From contig JAJDDB010000009.1 in assembly GCA_029260575.1 (NCBI GenBank), forward strand, positions 124,001 to 188,000: 64,000 nucleotides of DNA. Reading direction: 5' to 3'. The notes beneath the pieces are model-generated. The model saw nothing but the letters and a program-made list of their open reading frames with translations, was not told the origin of the DNA and ran no database searches. The translations under genes were made by a program, and so were the position numbers. The stretch is from Phycisphaerales bacterium. GTDB taxonomy: Bacteria > Planctomycetota > Phycisphaerae > Phycisphaerales > SM1A02. Of the stretch, positions 52,101-62,739 are shown piece after piece; position 1 is the stretch's first letter, and every line of letters starts with the position of its first letter.

Positions 52101-52741
52101 GATGCTGTATTCTCGGTTTCAGATCGGGCGATGTCGATCATACGCGCAAGCTCTTGCATGGCTGCATCAGGTGTTGTCTGTGAGGATGGAAACGGCACCC
52201 GAACAACATCGAACTTTCGACGGACATCCAATCCGAGTGAATCGACGCCGACGACGATCGGATCTTCCACATCCAGTTGAGCCAGGTGTTTGCATAGCAA
52301 TCTAACATCATCGCGATGATCAGTGTTGATCGTACGGCAGAGTGTTGGGAGATGTTGCGCGAGCGGGTTCTGCTGCATGATCGCATCGCCATCAATGACC
52401 TGATCTTTAAACCGAACAGCATCGATGTACAGCTTTGCCCAATAGACATCATCCGGCTCACCGTGGTAGATGCGCCAGCGATCAGCCAGCGCGCCATACT
52501 CCGCGCTGGCTTCCTCAAATTGTTCGAGCGTGATCTGCACCTGCAGCGCATCATCAGCACACTCCGGAACAAACAGCACAGTGTCGAAACTGCGAAGCAT
52601 CGCTGCCATAGCCGGTGCGATGAGGTGCCCGCTGGGGGCAGTGACATAGTTCACCGGCCGGAGGTGCTCATCAAAGCGCAATTCACCAGTGTATTGTGCC
52701 CGCAGCGTTGCCACAGCCTGGTCGACGATCTGATCACACAT
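52097..52741 (-). CDS. Soluble protein of unknown function, coupled to the dehydrogenase
   Basis: A 214-residue protein with no signal peptide. Its N-terminal third (FDEHLRPVNYVTAPSGHLI and PAMAAMLRSFDTVLFVPECA) has a beta-rich pattern that reminds me of small FMN-binding split-barrel proteins, and GALADRWRIYHGE is another likely conserved block. I cannot confirm either. The ATG at 52741 has TACTAT eight bases upstream. The stop overlaps the next start in an ATGA, suggesting a functional link with the 2-hydroxyacid dehydrogenase. It diverges from a kinase gene. Confidence 0.55.
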   Translation of the reverse strand: MCDQIVDQAVATLRAQYTGELRFDEHLRPVNYVTAPSGHLIAPAMAAMLRSFDTVLFVPECADDALQVQITLEQFEEASAEYGALADRWRIYHGEPDDVYWAKLYIDAVRFKDQVIDGDAIMQQNPLAQHLPTLCRTINTDHRDDVRLLCKHLAQLDVEDPIVVGVDSLGLDVRRKFDVVRVPFPSSQTTPDAAMQELARMIDIARSETENTAS

Positions 52742-52800
52742 GACTGGACATAGTACCGATCGAGATTCGTCCCAACATGTTTTGCATCATCGTTTCGCAG

Positions 52801-52806
52801 TACAAT
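52801..52806 (+). promoter_or_regulatory. Candidate leaderless -10 box of the kinase-propeller gene
   Basis: TACAAT preceded by AG, six bases before GTG 52813. This is the main reason for choosing that start over ATG 52777. Confidence 0.55.
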
Positions 52807-52812
52807 TCGACT

Positions 52813-55575
52813 GTGAGCGAGTTGACACCGAAACAGATCGGTCATTATCTGATCCAGCGTGAGCTTGGCCGCGGCGGAATGGGTGTGGTGTACCTTGCCA
52901 AGGACAGTCGGCTGGATCGCTCTGTGGCGATCAAAGTGCTGCCGGAGCACCTTGCGGGTGACGCCGAACGGCTGACCCGCTTCGAGCGCGAAGCGAAGAC
53001 GCTGGCGCAGCTGCATCACCCCAACATTGCAAGCATCTTCGGCATTGAACTGGCAGATGGCGCGCAGTACATCGTTCTGGAGTACGTCGCCGGTGAAACT
53101 CTGGAGCAACGACTATCACGCGGTCCGCTTCCGATTGATGAAGCTCTGGAAGTGTGCGCGAAGATCGCAGCGGGTATGGAAGCTGCACACGATGCCGGCG
53201 TTGTGCATAGAGATCTGAAGCCGGGCAATGTCATCATCAGTTCGACAGGCGCGGTCAAGGTGCTCGACTTTGGTCTGGCAAAAGTCTCGGAGCAGCCATC
53301 GAGTATGGGCCACATGCTCAGCGAAAGTCCGACGCTGACGGACCCGATGATGCTCTCACCGACCATTCCCGGCGCAATCCTCGGCACTGCACCGTATATG
53401 AGCCCGGAACAGGCTCGCGGCCGGCACGTTGATCATCGCAGCGACATCTGGTCGTTTGGTGTGCTTCTGTATGAATGTCTGACGGGTATCAGCCCGTTTC
53501 GCGGTGAAACAGTTTCCGATGCGATCGGCGCGATCCTTCACAAACAACCGAAGTACGATCGGCTGCCCTTGGCAACGCCGCCAATTGTGAAACACGTGTT
53601 GCAACGCAGTCTAGAGCGCGATCGTAATCAACGGTGGCGCGATATTGGTGATGTTCGGCTCGAACTTGAAGATGCGCTCAAGCAGGCGCATGAAGGTGTG
53701 ACCAGCGTCGCTCAAACTGGATTGCGCAAACCGTCTCGCATCTGGCCGGTTGTTGCGGTGATTACAACCCTGATTGCGATCAGTGCGACAGTTGTTTCAA
53801 TCCGATCCATCTCAACTGAACCGGTGACGAGGAAACGGCCGGCCAGGGCCGATGCAATTATCGATTTCGAGTTAGACATTCCGAAAGAGATTCCATTGCC
53901 CGATCTCGAAGGTGATGCGGAAGTTGTAGCGATCTCGAATGATGGTCAGCAGATCGCCCTCGTCTCACATGTAGACGCGGTCAGTCGGCTGTATGTTCGC
54001 GATCTTGATTCAAGAGAGTATCGGGAAGTTGCTTTGGGAGAAGAGACCTGGGCACCCTGTTACTCGCCCGATGGTGAGTGGATAGCGTTTTTTGACGCGC
54101 GGCGTCTGCTGAAAGTGCGTACGCTCGGGGGGCCACCACAGGTGATATGCGATTCTGGTCTTCCGATGGGCACAATTGCCTGGTTGGATGACGACACGAT
54201 TGTGTTTACGGATGGGCAACGGGGCCTGCTCGCTATCGCGCCTGGGGCGCAGCAGCCCGAACTGGTTGTGCCGACACCGACAACGATCAATTGGCGTGGG
54301 CGCGACATGAAGATTTACGGATTCCTGCAGGTCGCAGCGATTCCCGGCAGCCGTGATGTACTGACCGCGTTCTGGGCCGGAAGCACTGCAGACGATCAGC
54401 ACATCGGCGTGGTCTCGATTGATGATGGCACACTTACACCTATCATACTTGGAGCGGTGGTTCCATATTTGATTGATGATGACATTCTTGTGTTCCTGCG
54501 GCAATCGACTTTGATGGCGGTGCCGTATGACAAGTCGTCGCGCAAGATCGTCGGCGACCCGACACCTGTGCTTGCAGGAGTCTGGGCGAGCGATTGGGCA
54601 GATGAAGCGACGTACGCGCTGTCGCCGTCAGGCACGCTAGTGTATATGCCCGGCGATCGCGTCGGCGCAGGTCGGCAGATCATTCGAGTTAGTCCTACGG
54701 GGGAAATTGAACCGCTGAGCGAGCCCGGACAGTTCATGGGTGCGGTTCGTCTGTCACCTGATGAATCGCGTGTGACAGTGGCAACACTTGACCGATCAGT
54801 TGCGCTGTGGGCGCATGATTTGCAGCGCAAACGCGAATTGCAGATTGAATCCGAGGGTGAGTCGTACGGGCCTGTCTGGACGCCGGATGGCAAGTACATA
54901 ACGTATTCGCACGGCGTTGGTCGTCGTGAACGCTTGGCGCATCGGCGGGCCGATGGAAGCGGCTCGCGCGAGCAGTTACTTCATGTCGATGAATTGAAAA
55001 ACGGACTAAACAACGAATCGAGGCTCTGGCCGATCGGCTGGTTGGCCGATGGGGAAACGCTCTTGTTCAAAGCAAGTGAAGCGGGGCATGTCTATCAGAT
55101 CAAACGCGGCGGCGCTGCGGAGTTGGTGCTCGATATTGGTATGTATATCCGCAGCAGCGATATCTCACCGGATGGAAAGTGGATTGCGTACGGCTCAAGT
55201 GAAGTCGGGTTCAACGTCTTCGCACGCAATGTTGACAATCCGGACCGTCGATTTCAGGTGTCATTTGATGGCGCCGATCAACCTGTCTGGAGTCATGATG
55301 GTTCCAAGCTGTACTACCGCGCTGCTGACAATGCGATTTATTTTGCGGATGTGACTGTTGATGACGGATTGGTTTTCAGTGAGTCGACCAGGCTTCTGTC
55401 CGACCGCGAATACATTGCTCCGGATTCCTGGACGCCAGCATACGACGTTGACAGTGCTGGAAATATCTACGCAGTGGCTCCAGCAGCATGGGAGATCGAG
55501 CCGGCGACGATTCGAGTGATCGTAAACTGGGGCCGGCATGTCCGCGAAACACTTGGTATTACGACAGGACCGTGA
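52813..55575 (+). CDS. Ser/Thr protein kinase with C-terminal WD40-like beta-propeller
   Basis: A protein of about 920 residues. The kinase (about residues 10-275) has the glycine loop ELGRGGMGVVYLAKD, VAIKVLPEH, HRDLKPGNVIIS, VLDFGLAKVSE and GTAPYMSPEQARG, all intact. A membrane helix (IWPVVAVITTLIAISATVVS, about 312-331) follows, then a long outer part with PD40/TolB-type blades such as YSPDGEWIAFF, LSPDESRVTVATLD and WTPDGKYITYSHG. It is a receptor-like kinase whose propeller lies outside the membrane. I use GTG 52813, with TACAAT upstream; ATG 52777 is the alternative. aroDE starts 10 bases after its stop. Confidence 0.9.
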   Translation: MSELTPKQIGHYLIQRELGRGGMGVVYLAKDSRLDRSVAIKVLPEHLAGDAERLTRFEREAKTLAQLHHPNIASIFGIELADGAQYIVLEYVAGETLEQRLSRGPLPIDEALEVCAKIAAGMEAAHDAGVVHRDLKPGNVIISSTGAVKVLDFGLAKVSEQPSSMGHMLSESPTLTDPMMLSPTIPGAILGTAPYMSPEQARGRHVDHRSDIWSFGVLLYECLTGISPFRGETVSDAIGAILHKQPKYDRLPLATPPIVKHVLQRSLERDRNQRWRDIGDVRLELEDALKQAHEGVTSVAQTGLRKPSRIWPVVAVITTLIAISATVVSIRSISTEPVTRKRPARADAIIDFELDIPKEIPLPDLEGDAEVVAISNDGQQIALVSHVDAVSRLYVRDLDSREYREVALGEETWAPCYSPDGEWIAFFDARRLLKVRTLGGPPQVICDSGLPMGTIAWLDDDTIVFTDGQRGLLAIAPGAQQPELVVPTPTTINWRGRDMKIYGFLQVAAIPGSRDVLTAFWAGSTADDQHIGVVSIDDGTLTPIILGAVVPYLIDDDILVFLRQSTLMAVPYDKSSRKIVGDPTPVLAGVWASDWADEATYALSPSGTLVYMPGDRVGAGRQIIRVSPTGEIEPLSEPGQFMGAVRLSPDESRVTVATLDRSVALWAHDLQRKRELQIESEGESYGPVWTPDGKYITYSHGVGRRERLAHRRADGSGSREQLLHVDELKNGLNNESRLWPIGWLADGETLLFKASEAGHVYQIKRGGAAELVLDIGMYIRSSDISPDGKWIAYGSSEVGFNVFARNVDNPDRRFQVSFDGADQPVWSHDGSKLYYRAADNAIYFADVTVDDGLVFSESTRLLSDREYIAPDSWTPAYDVDSAGNIYAVAPAAWEIEPATIRVIVNWGRHVRETLGITTGP

Positions 55576-55585
55576 GGAGCGACCT

Positions 55586-57181
55586 GTGACACATGTGGCA
55601 GTGTCCATCGCAGTGGCGGATGCAGCGGAACTTGATGCGGCGCTGCAACGCGCACAAGCAGCATCTGTAGCGGGCGCGCGTCTGGTGGAGTGGCGCGTCG
55701 ATGAACTCGCCCCACAGGATAATGCGGGAAATGTGATTGGCCGTCTTGTTACTGCCAGTCCGATGCCGTGCATCGTCACGATTCGTTCGGAAACCGAAGG
55801 CGGCTTATACAACGGTGATGAACAGCATCGTGGTGAACTGCTTGCGCAGTTGATTCAAGGTGATGCGCCGCCGCGCTATATCGATGTCGAGTGGAAGATG
55901 TTTCGCAATCCGGGTGTGCTGCGTGATCAAATATGTGCAGCATTGGATGCTGTTCCCGAAGATAGACGGCCGTCAATAATCGCATCAGCCCATGATTTTG
56001 CTAGCCGGCCGGGCGATCTGTTGCAGATCATCGAACAGACAACGCATGATGATCGCGTTGATGTCATCAAGCTGGCGTGGACTGCACGTTCGCTGCGGGA
56101 CAATCTGGAAGTGATTGATGTACTTTCCGAGCGGCGCAAGCCGATGATCGCGCTGTGCATGGGGCCGTTCGGCTTGATGAGCAGAGTGCTCGCGCCAAAA
56201 TTCGGCGGGTTGCTGACGTATGCCAGCGACTCTGACGCATCCGCAACCGCTCCCGGGCAACCAACGCTCATGCAATTGCGCAATCTATATCGTTTCGATT
56301 CAATAGGCGCGAACACGAAGGTGTATGGCGTGATCGGGTGGCCGATCGAACATTCGCAAAGCCCGCGTGTTCATAACGCCGGTTTTACTGCGATCGACTT
56401 TGACGGTGTGTATCTGCCGATGCCGGTTCCGCCGGAGTATGAACACTTCAAAGCAACAGTCGGTGCGATGATTGATCACGACGGGCTGGGTTTCTGCGGT
56501 GCGTCGGTGACGATTCCGCATAAACGCAATCTCGTTCGGTTTGTGCAGAATCGGGCGGGCACACTCGATCCGATGAGCGAGCGCATCGGTGCTGCCAACA
56601 CGCTGGTTGCAGATAGTGATGGAGGTGTGGAATGCGCAAATACAGACGCACCTTCGGTAGTGCAGTCGTTGCGCAGTACTTCGGGGGATAACGACTGCGA
56701 GTTACGCAGCAAACGTGCTGCTGTACTTGGCGCCGGTGGCGTCGCTCGCGCAGTTGTTACTGGTTTGATCGACGCCGGGGCGGATGTCGTCATTTTCAAT
56801 CGCACCGCGCAACGCGCGCAGCAGCTTGTTGATGCGCTGATGCAATCGAATCGATCAGATGGTGTAGGTCGGGCTTCAGTTGGTGAACCGTCAGCACTAC
56901 GCAGTGAGCAGTTCGACATTTATGTCAACTGCACGTCGATCGGCATGGAAGGCGGGCCGATGCCCAGCGACTCACCACTCGATGTTCTGGCCGGCAGAGC
57001 GGTAACTGTGCCGGAAACCGCGGTTGTATTCGACACGGTGTATGCCCCAAAGCGCACTGTCTTTTTGCAACAGGCGGAAAAAGCCGGTGCAGTCGTCATC
57101 AGCGGGTGGGATATGTTCACGCGCCAGGCGGCGATGCAGTTCGAATTGTGGACTGGACGGGAGTTGTCTGAAGCTCGCTGA
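55586..57181 (+). CDS. aroDE: Fused 3-dehydroquinate dehydratase / shikimate dehydrogenase
   Basis: A 531-residue fusion for steps three and four of the shikimate pathway. Residues about 1-215 are a type I dehydroquinate dehydratase: RLVEWRVDEL at the front, SAHDFASRP with the catalytic His region, and DVIKLAWTARS with the Schiff-base Lys. Residues about 240-531 are shikimate dehydrogenase: VIGWPIEHSQSPRVHNAGF, CGASVTIPHKRNLV with the catalytic Lys, and the NADP loop VLGAGGVARAVVTGLIDAGA. The start is GTG 55586, six bases after GAGGAG; the frame reaches back to 55538. The fusion resembles that of plants and some other bacteria. aroC is 2 kb downstream. Confidence 0.93.
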   Translation: MTHVAVSIAVADAAELDAALQRAQAASVAGARLVEWRVDELAPQDNAGNVIGRLVTASPMPCIVTIRSETEGGLYNGDEQHRGELLAQLIQGDAPPRYIDVEWKMFRNPGVLRDQICAALDAVPEDRRPSIIASAHDFASRPGDLLQIIEQTTHDDRVDVIKLAWTARSLRDNLEVIDVLSERRKPMIALCMGPFGLMSRVLAPKFGGLLTYASDSDASATAPGQPTLMQLRNLYRFDSIGANTKVYGVIGWPIEHSQSPRVHNAGFTAIDFDGVYLPMPVPPEYEHFKATVGAMIDHDGLGFCGASVTIPHKRNLVRFVQNRAGTLDPMSERIGAANTLVADSDGGVECANTDAPSVVQSLRSTSGDNDCELRSKRAAVLGAGGVARAVVTGLIDAGADVVIFNRTAQRAQQLVDALMQSNRSDGVGRASVGEPSALRSEQFDIYVNCTSIGMEGGPMPSDSPLDVLAGRAVTVPETAVVFDTVYAPKRTVFLQQAEKAGAVVISGWDMFTRQAAMQFELWTGRELSEAR

Positions 57182-57199
57182 ATGTTTCGTGTGAGTGAT

Positions 57200-58618
<1,419 letters not shown>

Positions 58619-58679
58619 AGCTATATGGTAGGAGAAGATTGAACCACGGAGGCGCCGAGACACAGAGGGGGATCCGGTT

Positions 58680-59207
58680 TCAGATTGTGTGGGCCTTCCG
58701 TTTCCAGAGTCGTAGGCGGGCGCGGAGTTTGCGGTCGAGTTTGAACACATCGATTTTGCTCGGGATTCCCAGTGTGATGATGCGCGATCCCCGGCGTTTC
58801 GACTCCGCTGAGATCGCAAGACAGGCAAGTTGAGGGCGTGTCGGCGTCGCATAGATCCGGAGGCGACGAATTTTCTTGAAGTCGATTCGTGATGCTGACT
58901 GTCCGTCCTGAATGATGAGATAGCAATGATGTACCTTCACTGATCTGGGGAAAATCATGCCGATGCAGCCTGCAAGACCAATCATCGCCAGCAACGACAG
59001 GGCATACGGATAGATCGCCCAGGAACGCATCCCAAATGGAAGGCAGAAGTGCCAGACAACAAAGTGCGCTATTCCCGAAGCAATGATCGTGTAGACGATT
59101 GATCGCAGAAACACCCACCGCAGTTTGTACAACCCTCGCCAGGTGTGTCGGCGGTTGAAACAAAGTGGTTCCCACCAGGTCATCGGTTTTTTTCGTCGGC
59201 GCAGCAT
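58680..59207 (-). CDS. Membrane protein with PH-like tail, unknown function
   Basis: A 175-residue protein with two hydrophobic segments (about residues 28-55 and 65-85) and a basic cytoplasmic C-terminal half beginning MIFPRSVKVHHCYLII and continuing KIRRLRIYA. The C-terminal half has the alternating pattern of a PH-like (bPH2) domain, but I am not certain. A frame overlapping this gene (58621-59175) is in another phase and looks like its shadow. It precedes hslU on the same strand, with 61 bases between. No family recognised. Confidence 0.6.
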   Translation of the reverse strand: MLRRRKKPMTWWEPLCFNRRHTWRGLYKLRWVFLRSIVYTIIASGIAHFVVWHFCLPFGMRSWAIYPYALSLLAMIGLAGCIGMIFPRSVKVHHCYLIIQDGQSASRIDFKKIRRLRIYATPTRPQLACLAISAESKRRGSRIITLGIPSKIDVFKLDRKLRARLRLWKRKAHTI

Positions 59208-59322
59208 GGCACTTGTATTGTGCGGCAGCGGCAGCCGTCTAACACGTCCAAAAAATCATGCTGAGGGACCGTTGAATTGCGACAGAGTGTTTCGCCGCAA
59301 GTGGCGAGGTGAATTCGATACC

Positions 59323-60549
59323 ATGTCCTTCATGGCGACACTGACCGCGTACACAGCAGGCGAATCGCACGGGCCGGCGCTGACGACGTATATCGATGGC
59401 ATCCCAGCTGGGCTGCCCGTTGACCTCGATTTCATGAACAACGTCTTGCGCAAACGACAGGGCGGGTACGGTCGCGGTGGTCGCCAGCGCATCGAAACCG
59501 ATGCAGTATCCGTGCTGGCCGGCGTTCGACTTGGCCATACCACCGGCGCGCCGATCATTTTCCAGATTCCCAATAAGGACAGCCGGTTGGATGATATTGA
59601 TCGCACGCCGCCGGTGCATCGACCGCGCCCCGGCCACGCTGATCTTGCCGGTTCTATCAAGTGGCTGACGACGGATTGTCGCAATGCTCTGGAACGAGCA
59701 AGCGCACGAGAGACCGCAGCCCGTACCGCTGCCGGCGCACTGGCCCGGTTGCTGCTCCGCGAATTCGGTATCGAAACGTTCGGCTTCGTGCGATCCATTC
59801 ACGAGGCTGCGACCGAGATTGAAGTGAACCAATCCAATCTTTCTTCGTTGATCGAAGCCCGCGATGCGTCGGAAGTGTACTGCCCCGACGCCGAGGCCGG
59901 CCAGCGCATGATCGACGCGATCCGTGCCGCAAAGGTCGATAAGGACACCGTCGGCGGATTGTGCGAAGTGCATGTCTTCGGAGCACCGATTGGTCTGGGC
60001 TCGTGCGTGCAGTGGGATCAGAAACTCGATTCGCGCCTTGCCGCAGCGGTCGTCGGCATACAGGCATTCAAGAGCGCTGAAATCGGAATGGGCCGGGATG
60101 TATCGCAACGTCGCGGCAGCGATGTGCATGATCCCATCGCCTATGACGTTTCTCGAAGAACTGAGCCGAGCCTTGGGTACACGCGAAGTCGCAACAACGC
60201 AGGCGGCCTGGAAGGCGGCATGACCAACGGCATGCCCATCGTTGTGCGCGGCGCGATGAAACCGATCAGCACACTGCTGCGAGGCATGCCGAGCGTTGAC
60301 TTGAACACGAAACAGGCCGAGCGCAGCAGTTACGAGCGTTCGGATGTGTGTGCGGTGCCTGCCGCAGCGGTCGTGATGGAACACGCGGTGGCCTTCGAAG
60401 TGGCCCGAGCATTGCGCGAGAAATGCAGCGGCGATTCAATACTCGAGATGAAGTCGCAGTACGAGGCATATCTTGAATTGGCGAGATCGCTGCCGATCGA
60501 TGAATCTGCGGGGCACACGACCGCTACTGAGGACGACACTGAAACCTGA
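59323..60549 (+). CDS. aroC: Chorismate synthase
   Basis: A 408-residue FMN-dependent enzyme that makes chorismate from 5-enolpyruvylshikimate 3-phosphate, the last step of the shikimate pathway. Key signatures are TAGESHGPALTTYIDGIPAG (about residues 11-30), RPGHADLAGSIKW (about 108-120), ERASARETAARTAAGALARL and GRSRNNAGGLEGGMTNG-like (here SRNNAGGLEGGMTNGMPIVV). An extra Thr/Asp/Glu-rich tail is present at the C-terminus. The start is ATG 59323, with ATG 59332 as an alternative; the long frame to 59125 overlaps the divergent gene. aroDE lies 2 kb away, separated by hslU. Confidence 0.95.
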   Translation: MSFMATLTAYTAGESHGPALTTYIDGIPAGLPVDLDFMNNVLRKRQGGYGRGGRQRIETDAVSVLAGVRLGHTTGAPIIFQIPNKDSRLDDIDRTPPVHRPRPGHADLAGSIKWLTTDCRNALERASARETAARTAAGALARLLLREFGIETFGFVRSIHEAATEIEVNQSNLSSLIEARDASEVYCPDAEAGQRMIDAIRAAKVDKDTVGGLCEVHVFGAPIGLGSCVQWDQKLDSRLAAAVVGIQAFKSAEIGMGRDVSQRRGSDVHDPIAYDVSRRTEPSLGYTRSRNNAGGLEGGMTNGMPIVVRGAMKPISTLLRGMPSVDLNTKQAERSSYERSDVCAVPAAAVVMEHAVAFEVARALREKCSGDSILEMKSQYEAYLELARSLPIDESAGHTTATEDDTET

Positions 60550-60678
60550 TCGTCGGCGCCGGGTACGACAGGATGGATTCGGGCAGCGCTGCTACCGATT
60601 TTCCTACGCCCAAGAGTTGTACGTATATCTGTGGAAAGGCCGAAACGATGATTCGACCTGCGCGTTTGGAGGTACACA

Positions 60679-61821
60679 ATGAAGCTATGGGTATTACTGT
60701 GCGTGATGTCAGCGTTCTTGATGACATTTGAGATGAACATGTGTTCGGCGGCGACTCAAATGATGCACAGTGAACAAACGCAGAAAACCCAACCTGCTAC
60801 ACGAGAGATTGCTGAACACCCCAGTGGATTCGGGACCGGCACGCTTGTCGTGCTGAACAAGGCTGTTGCGTCGGCATCGCTTGTCGATCTGGCCACCGGC
60901 AAAGAAATCAAACGCCTTGAAACGGGCGTTGGCCCGCATGAAGTTGCCATCTCGCCGAATGGGAAATTCGCAGTCGTTGGCGATTACGGCCAGCGCACAC
61001 CCGGCGGCACATTGACCGTTCTCGATCTTGAGAAGCAACACGTTCTGCGCACAATTGATCTCAAACGGTATCACCGGCCGCACGGCATTCTCTTTTTCGA
61101 TGATGGGCAACGAGTGGTTGTGACGTGTGAACACGAACAGGCGCTTCTTGTTGTGGACATTGGCGCAAGCAAAGTACTCCAGGCCATCGACACAGATGCT
61201 CGAATCAGTCATATGGTCGCGCTGTCACCGGATCAGAAGCGTGCATTCGTGGCCAACATCGGGTCTGGTTCCTTGACCGTGATTGATCTGGAGATCGGCC
61301 GGCGCATAAAGACGATCGACACCGGCGGCGGGGCCGAAGGTGTGGACGTTTCGGCGGATGGCACGGAAGTCTGGGTGACGAATCGTGCCGCCGATACGGT
61401 GACTGTGATTGATGCAGTGACGTTCGAAAATGTTGCGACGCTGGAATGCCCATCGTTTCCGATTCGTGTCAAGTTCACCCCCGATGGGTCCAAAGCGCTT
61501 GTCTCGAATGCGCGTTCTGGAGACGTTGTTGTATTTGACGCCGCAACACGCACTTTACTGAAGCGCATCTCGATGGAAGCGACAGCTGTCGAAGAAAAGG
61601 ATGACCGGTTGTTCGGCGACTCGTTTGAAGGCTCACCCGTGCCTGTCGGAATCCTCGTACACCCCGATGGCAGATTTGCATATGTGGCCAACACCAATGC
61701 GGATGTGATTACCGTACTGGACCTGGAATCACTGTCGATCGTCGGCAGGCTCAAAGCCGGCAAGGAACCCGACGGGCTTGGATGGTCGCCGTTACAGTTA
61801 CAAGGTCTACAGGGTCAATGA
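60679..61821 (+). CDS. Exported YVTN-type beta-propeller protein
   Basis: A 380-residue protein. The signal peptide MKLWVLLCVMSAFLMTFEMN then MCSAATQMM lies at the front. The body is a seven-bladed YVTN/YncE-like propeller: VATGKEIKRLETGVGPHEVAI-like (here LATGKEIKRLETGVGPHEVA), MVALSPDQKRAFVANIGSGS, DVSADGTEVWVTNRAADTVT and VHPDGRFAYVANTNADVITV. These propellers bind ligands or act as scaffolds; no active site is assignable. GGAGGT lies five bases before the ATG, a strong ribosome binding site. It ends before a strong two-way terminator. Confidence 0.88.
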   Translation: MKLWVLLCVMSAFLMTFEMNMCSAATQMMHSEQTQKTQPATREIAEHPSGFGTGTLVVLNKAVASASLVDLATGKEIKRLETGVGPHEVAISPNGKFAVVGDYGQRTPGGTLTVLDLEKQHVLRTIDLKRYHRPHGILFFDDGQRVVVTCEHEQALLVVDIGASKVLQAIDTDARISHMVALSPDQKRAFVANIGSGSLTVIDLEIGRRIKTIDTGGGAEGVDVSADGTEVWVTNRAADTVTVIDAVTFENVATLECPSFPIRVKFTPDGSKALVSNARSGDVVVFDAATRTLLKRISMEATAVEEKDDRLFGDSFEGSPVPVGILVHPDGRFAYVANTNADVITVLDLESLSIVGRLKAGKEPDGLGWSPLQLQGLQGQ

Positions 61822-61880
61822 GTTGGTGGAGTAAACGGTCCGAAACACTCTTGGATTGCTGAGAGTCACGAGACACCTAA

Positions 61881-61909
61881 AAAACGACGCCGAAGTTCGG
61901 CGTCGTTTT
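61881..61909. terminator. Two-way intrinsic terminator between YVTN and PEP-CTERM genes
   Basis: AAAACGACGCCGAA (61881-61894), one base, then TTCGGCGTCGTTTT (61896-61909): a perfect 14-base inverted repeat flanked by A/T runs. It serves both convergent genes. Confidence 0.92.
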
Positions 61910-61935
61910 ACATTCAAATGCGAAACTGAACTGTT

Positions 61936-62739
61936 TCAGGCTGTGCGGCGTCTGCGTCGAAGTGCCGGCAGGCCGAGTGCGAGCAGTGCCATTGCGCCCG
62001 GAGCAGGGACGGAAACCTGGTAAATCAGGTTGTCGAGCGCAGCAGATGGCGAACTGCCGTACACGCGGAAGCTCAGTGAAAGAACATCACCTGCATCGAA
62101 GCCGACATCTTCAAACGCGTTGGTCGTGCCGCCGCCTTCACCCAATTGTCCGGCGAGCGAGGTCAGGTCTAGTGTGTCATAACCGTTCGGGCCGCTGGCG
62201 TTAATGTCGTTGGTCCACATCGAAGGGACTTCGTACGTTCGCTGCCGTCCGAGGCCATCGGTCATCACAACGTCAACAAGCACGCCACCGTTGATATCGA
62301 TCAGATCGATCGAATCGAGCGTCACCGCATTGGTGAAACTGAAGACGATGTTGCCCTCGCCTGTGGGGTTGAAGTCAGCTTCATCATCAGGCGTGAAAAA
62401 CACGCTGCCATCGTTATTACCGAAGCCGCCGTTGTTGTTCTGCATGATCAGCACATTGCCGAGGTTGACCAACAGATCAGGATCGCCGCCTGCAGCATTC
62501 GGTCCGGCTGGATTGGAATCGAAGATCGCAAGGCCGGCATGGCTGATACCGGCATCGGGCGAACTCACCGTGAAGTCGGTGAAGAACTCGGTATCGATAA
62601 TCTGGCCGTTCACCAGCGGGTTACTGTTGTGGTCAGTACTGAAATCGACGACCACGCCTGCTTGCGCGCTTGCGGCAATGAACCCGAAAGCTCCCGCACA
62701 CACAAGCGCAAGAGTCCTGTAGTTTGTCTTGATCTGCAC
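61936..62739 (-). CDS. PEP-CTERM sorting-domain protein, second copy
   Basis: A 267-residue exported protein. The start is GTG 62739, seven bases after the strong GGAGGAG site; the frame reaches back to 62922 without a signal peptide. The signal sequence (YRTLALVCAGAFGFIAASAQA) is followed by a beta-rich domain with repeated Gly and Asp residues (LLVNLGNVLIMQNNNGGFG), resembling a PEP-associated domain. The C-terminus reads VSVPAPGAMALLALGLPAL then an Arg run, the same VPAPG variant as at 33586-34233. It would be sorted by an exosortase not found in this window. Confidence 0.83.
   Translation of the reverse strand: MQIKTNYRTLALVCAGAFGFIAASAQAGVVVDFSTDHNSNPLVNGQIIDTEFFTDFTVSSPDAGISHAGLAIFDSNPAGPNAAGGDPDLLVNLGNVLIMQNNNGGFGNNDGSVFFTPDDEADFNPTGEGNIVFSFTNAVTLDSIDLIDINGGVLVDVVMTDGLGRQRTYEVPSMWTNDINASGPNGYDTLDLTSLAGQLGEGGGTTNAFEDVGFDAGDVLSLSFRVYGSSPSAALDNLIYQVSVPAPGAMALLALGLPALRRRRRTA

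Noticed and set aside
58621-59175. 184-codon minus-strand frame overlapping the membrane gene at 58680-59207
   Set aside because: Overlaps in a different phase; the 58680-59207 frame has two proper membrane segments and the alternative is odd in composition.
59239-60384. 381-codon minus-strand frame opposite aroC
   Set aside because: aroC is unambiguous; the antisense frame has no family features.
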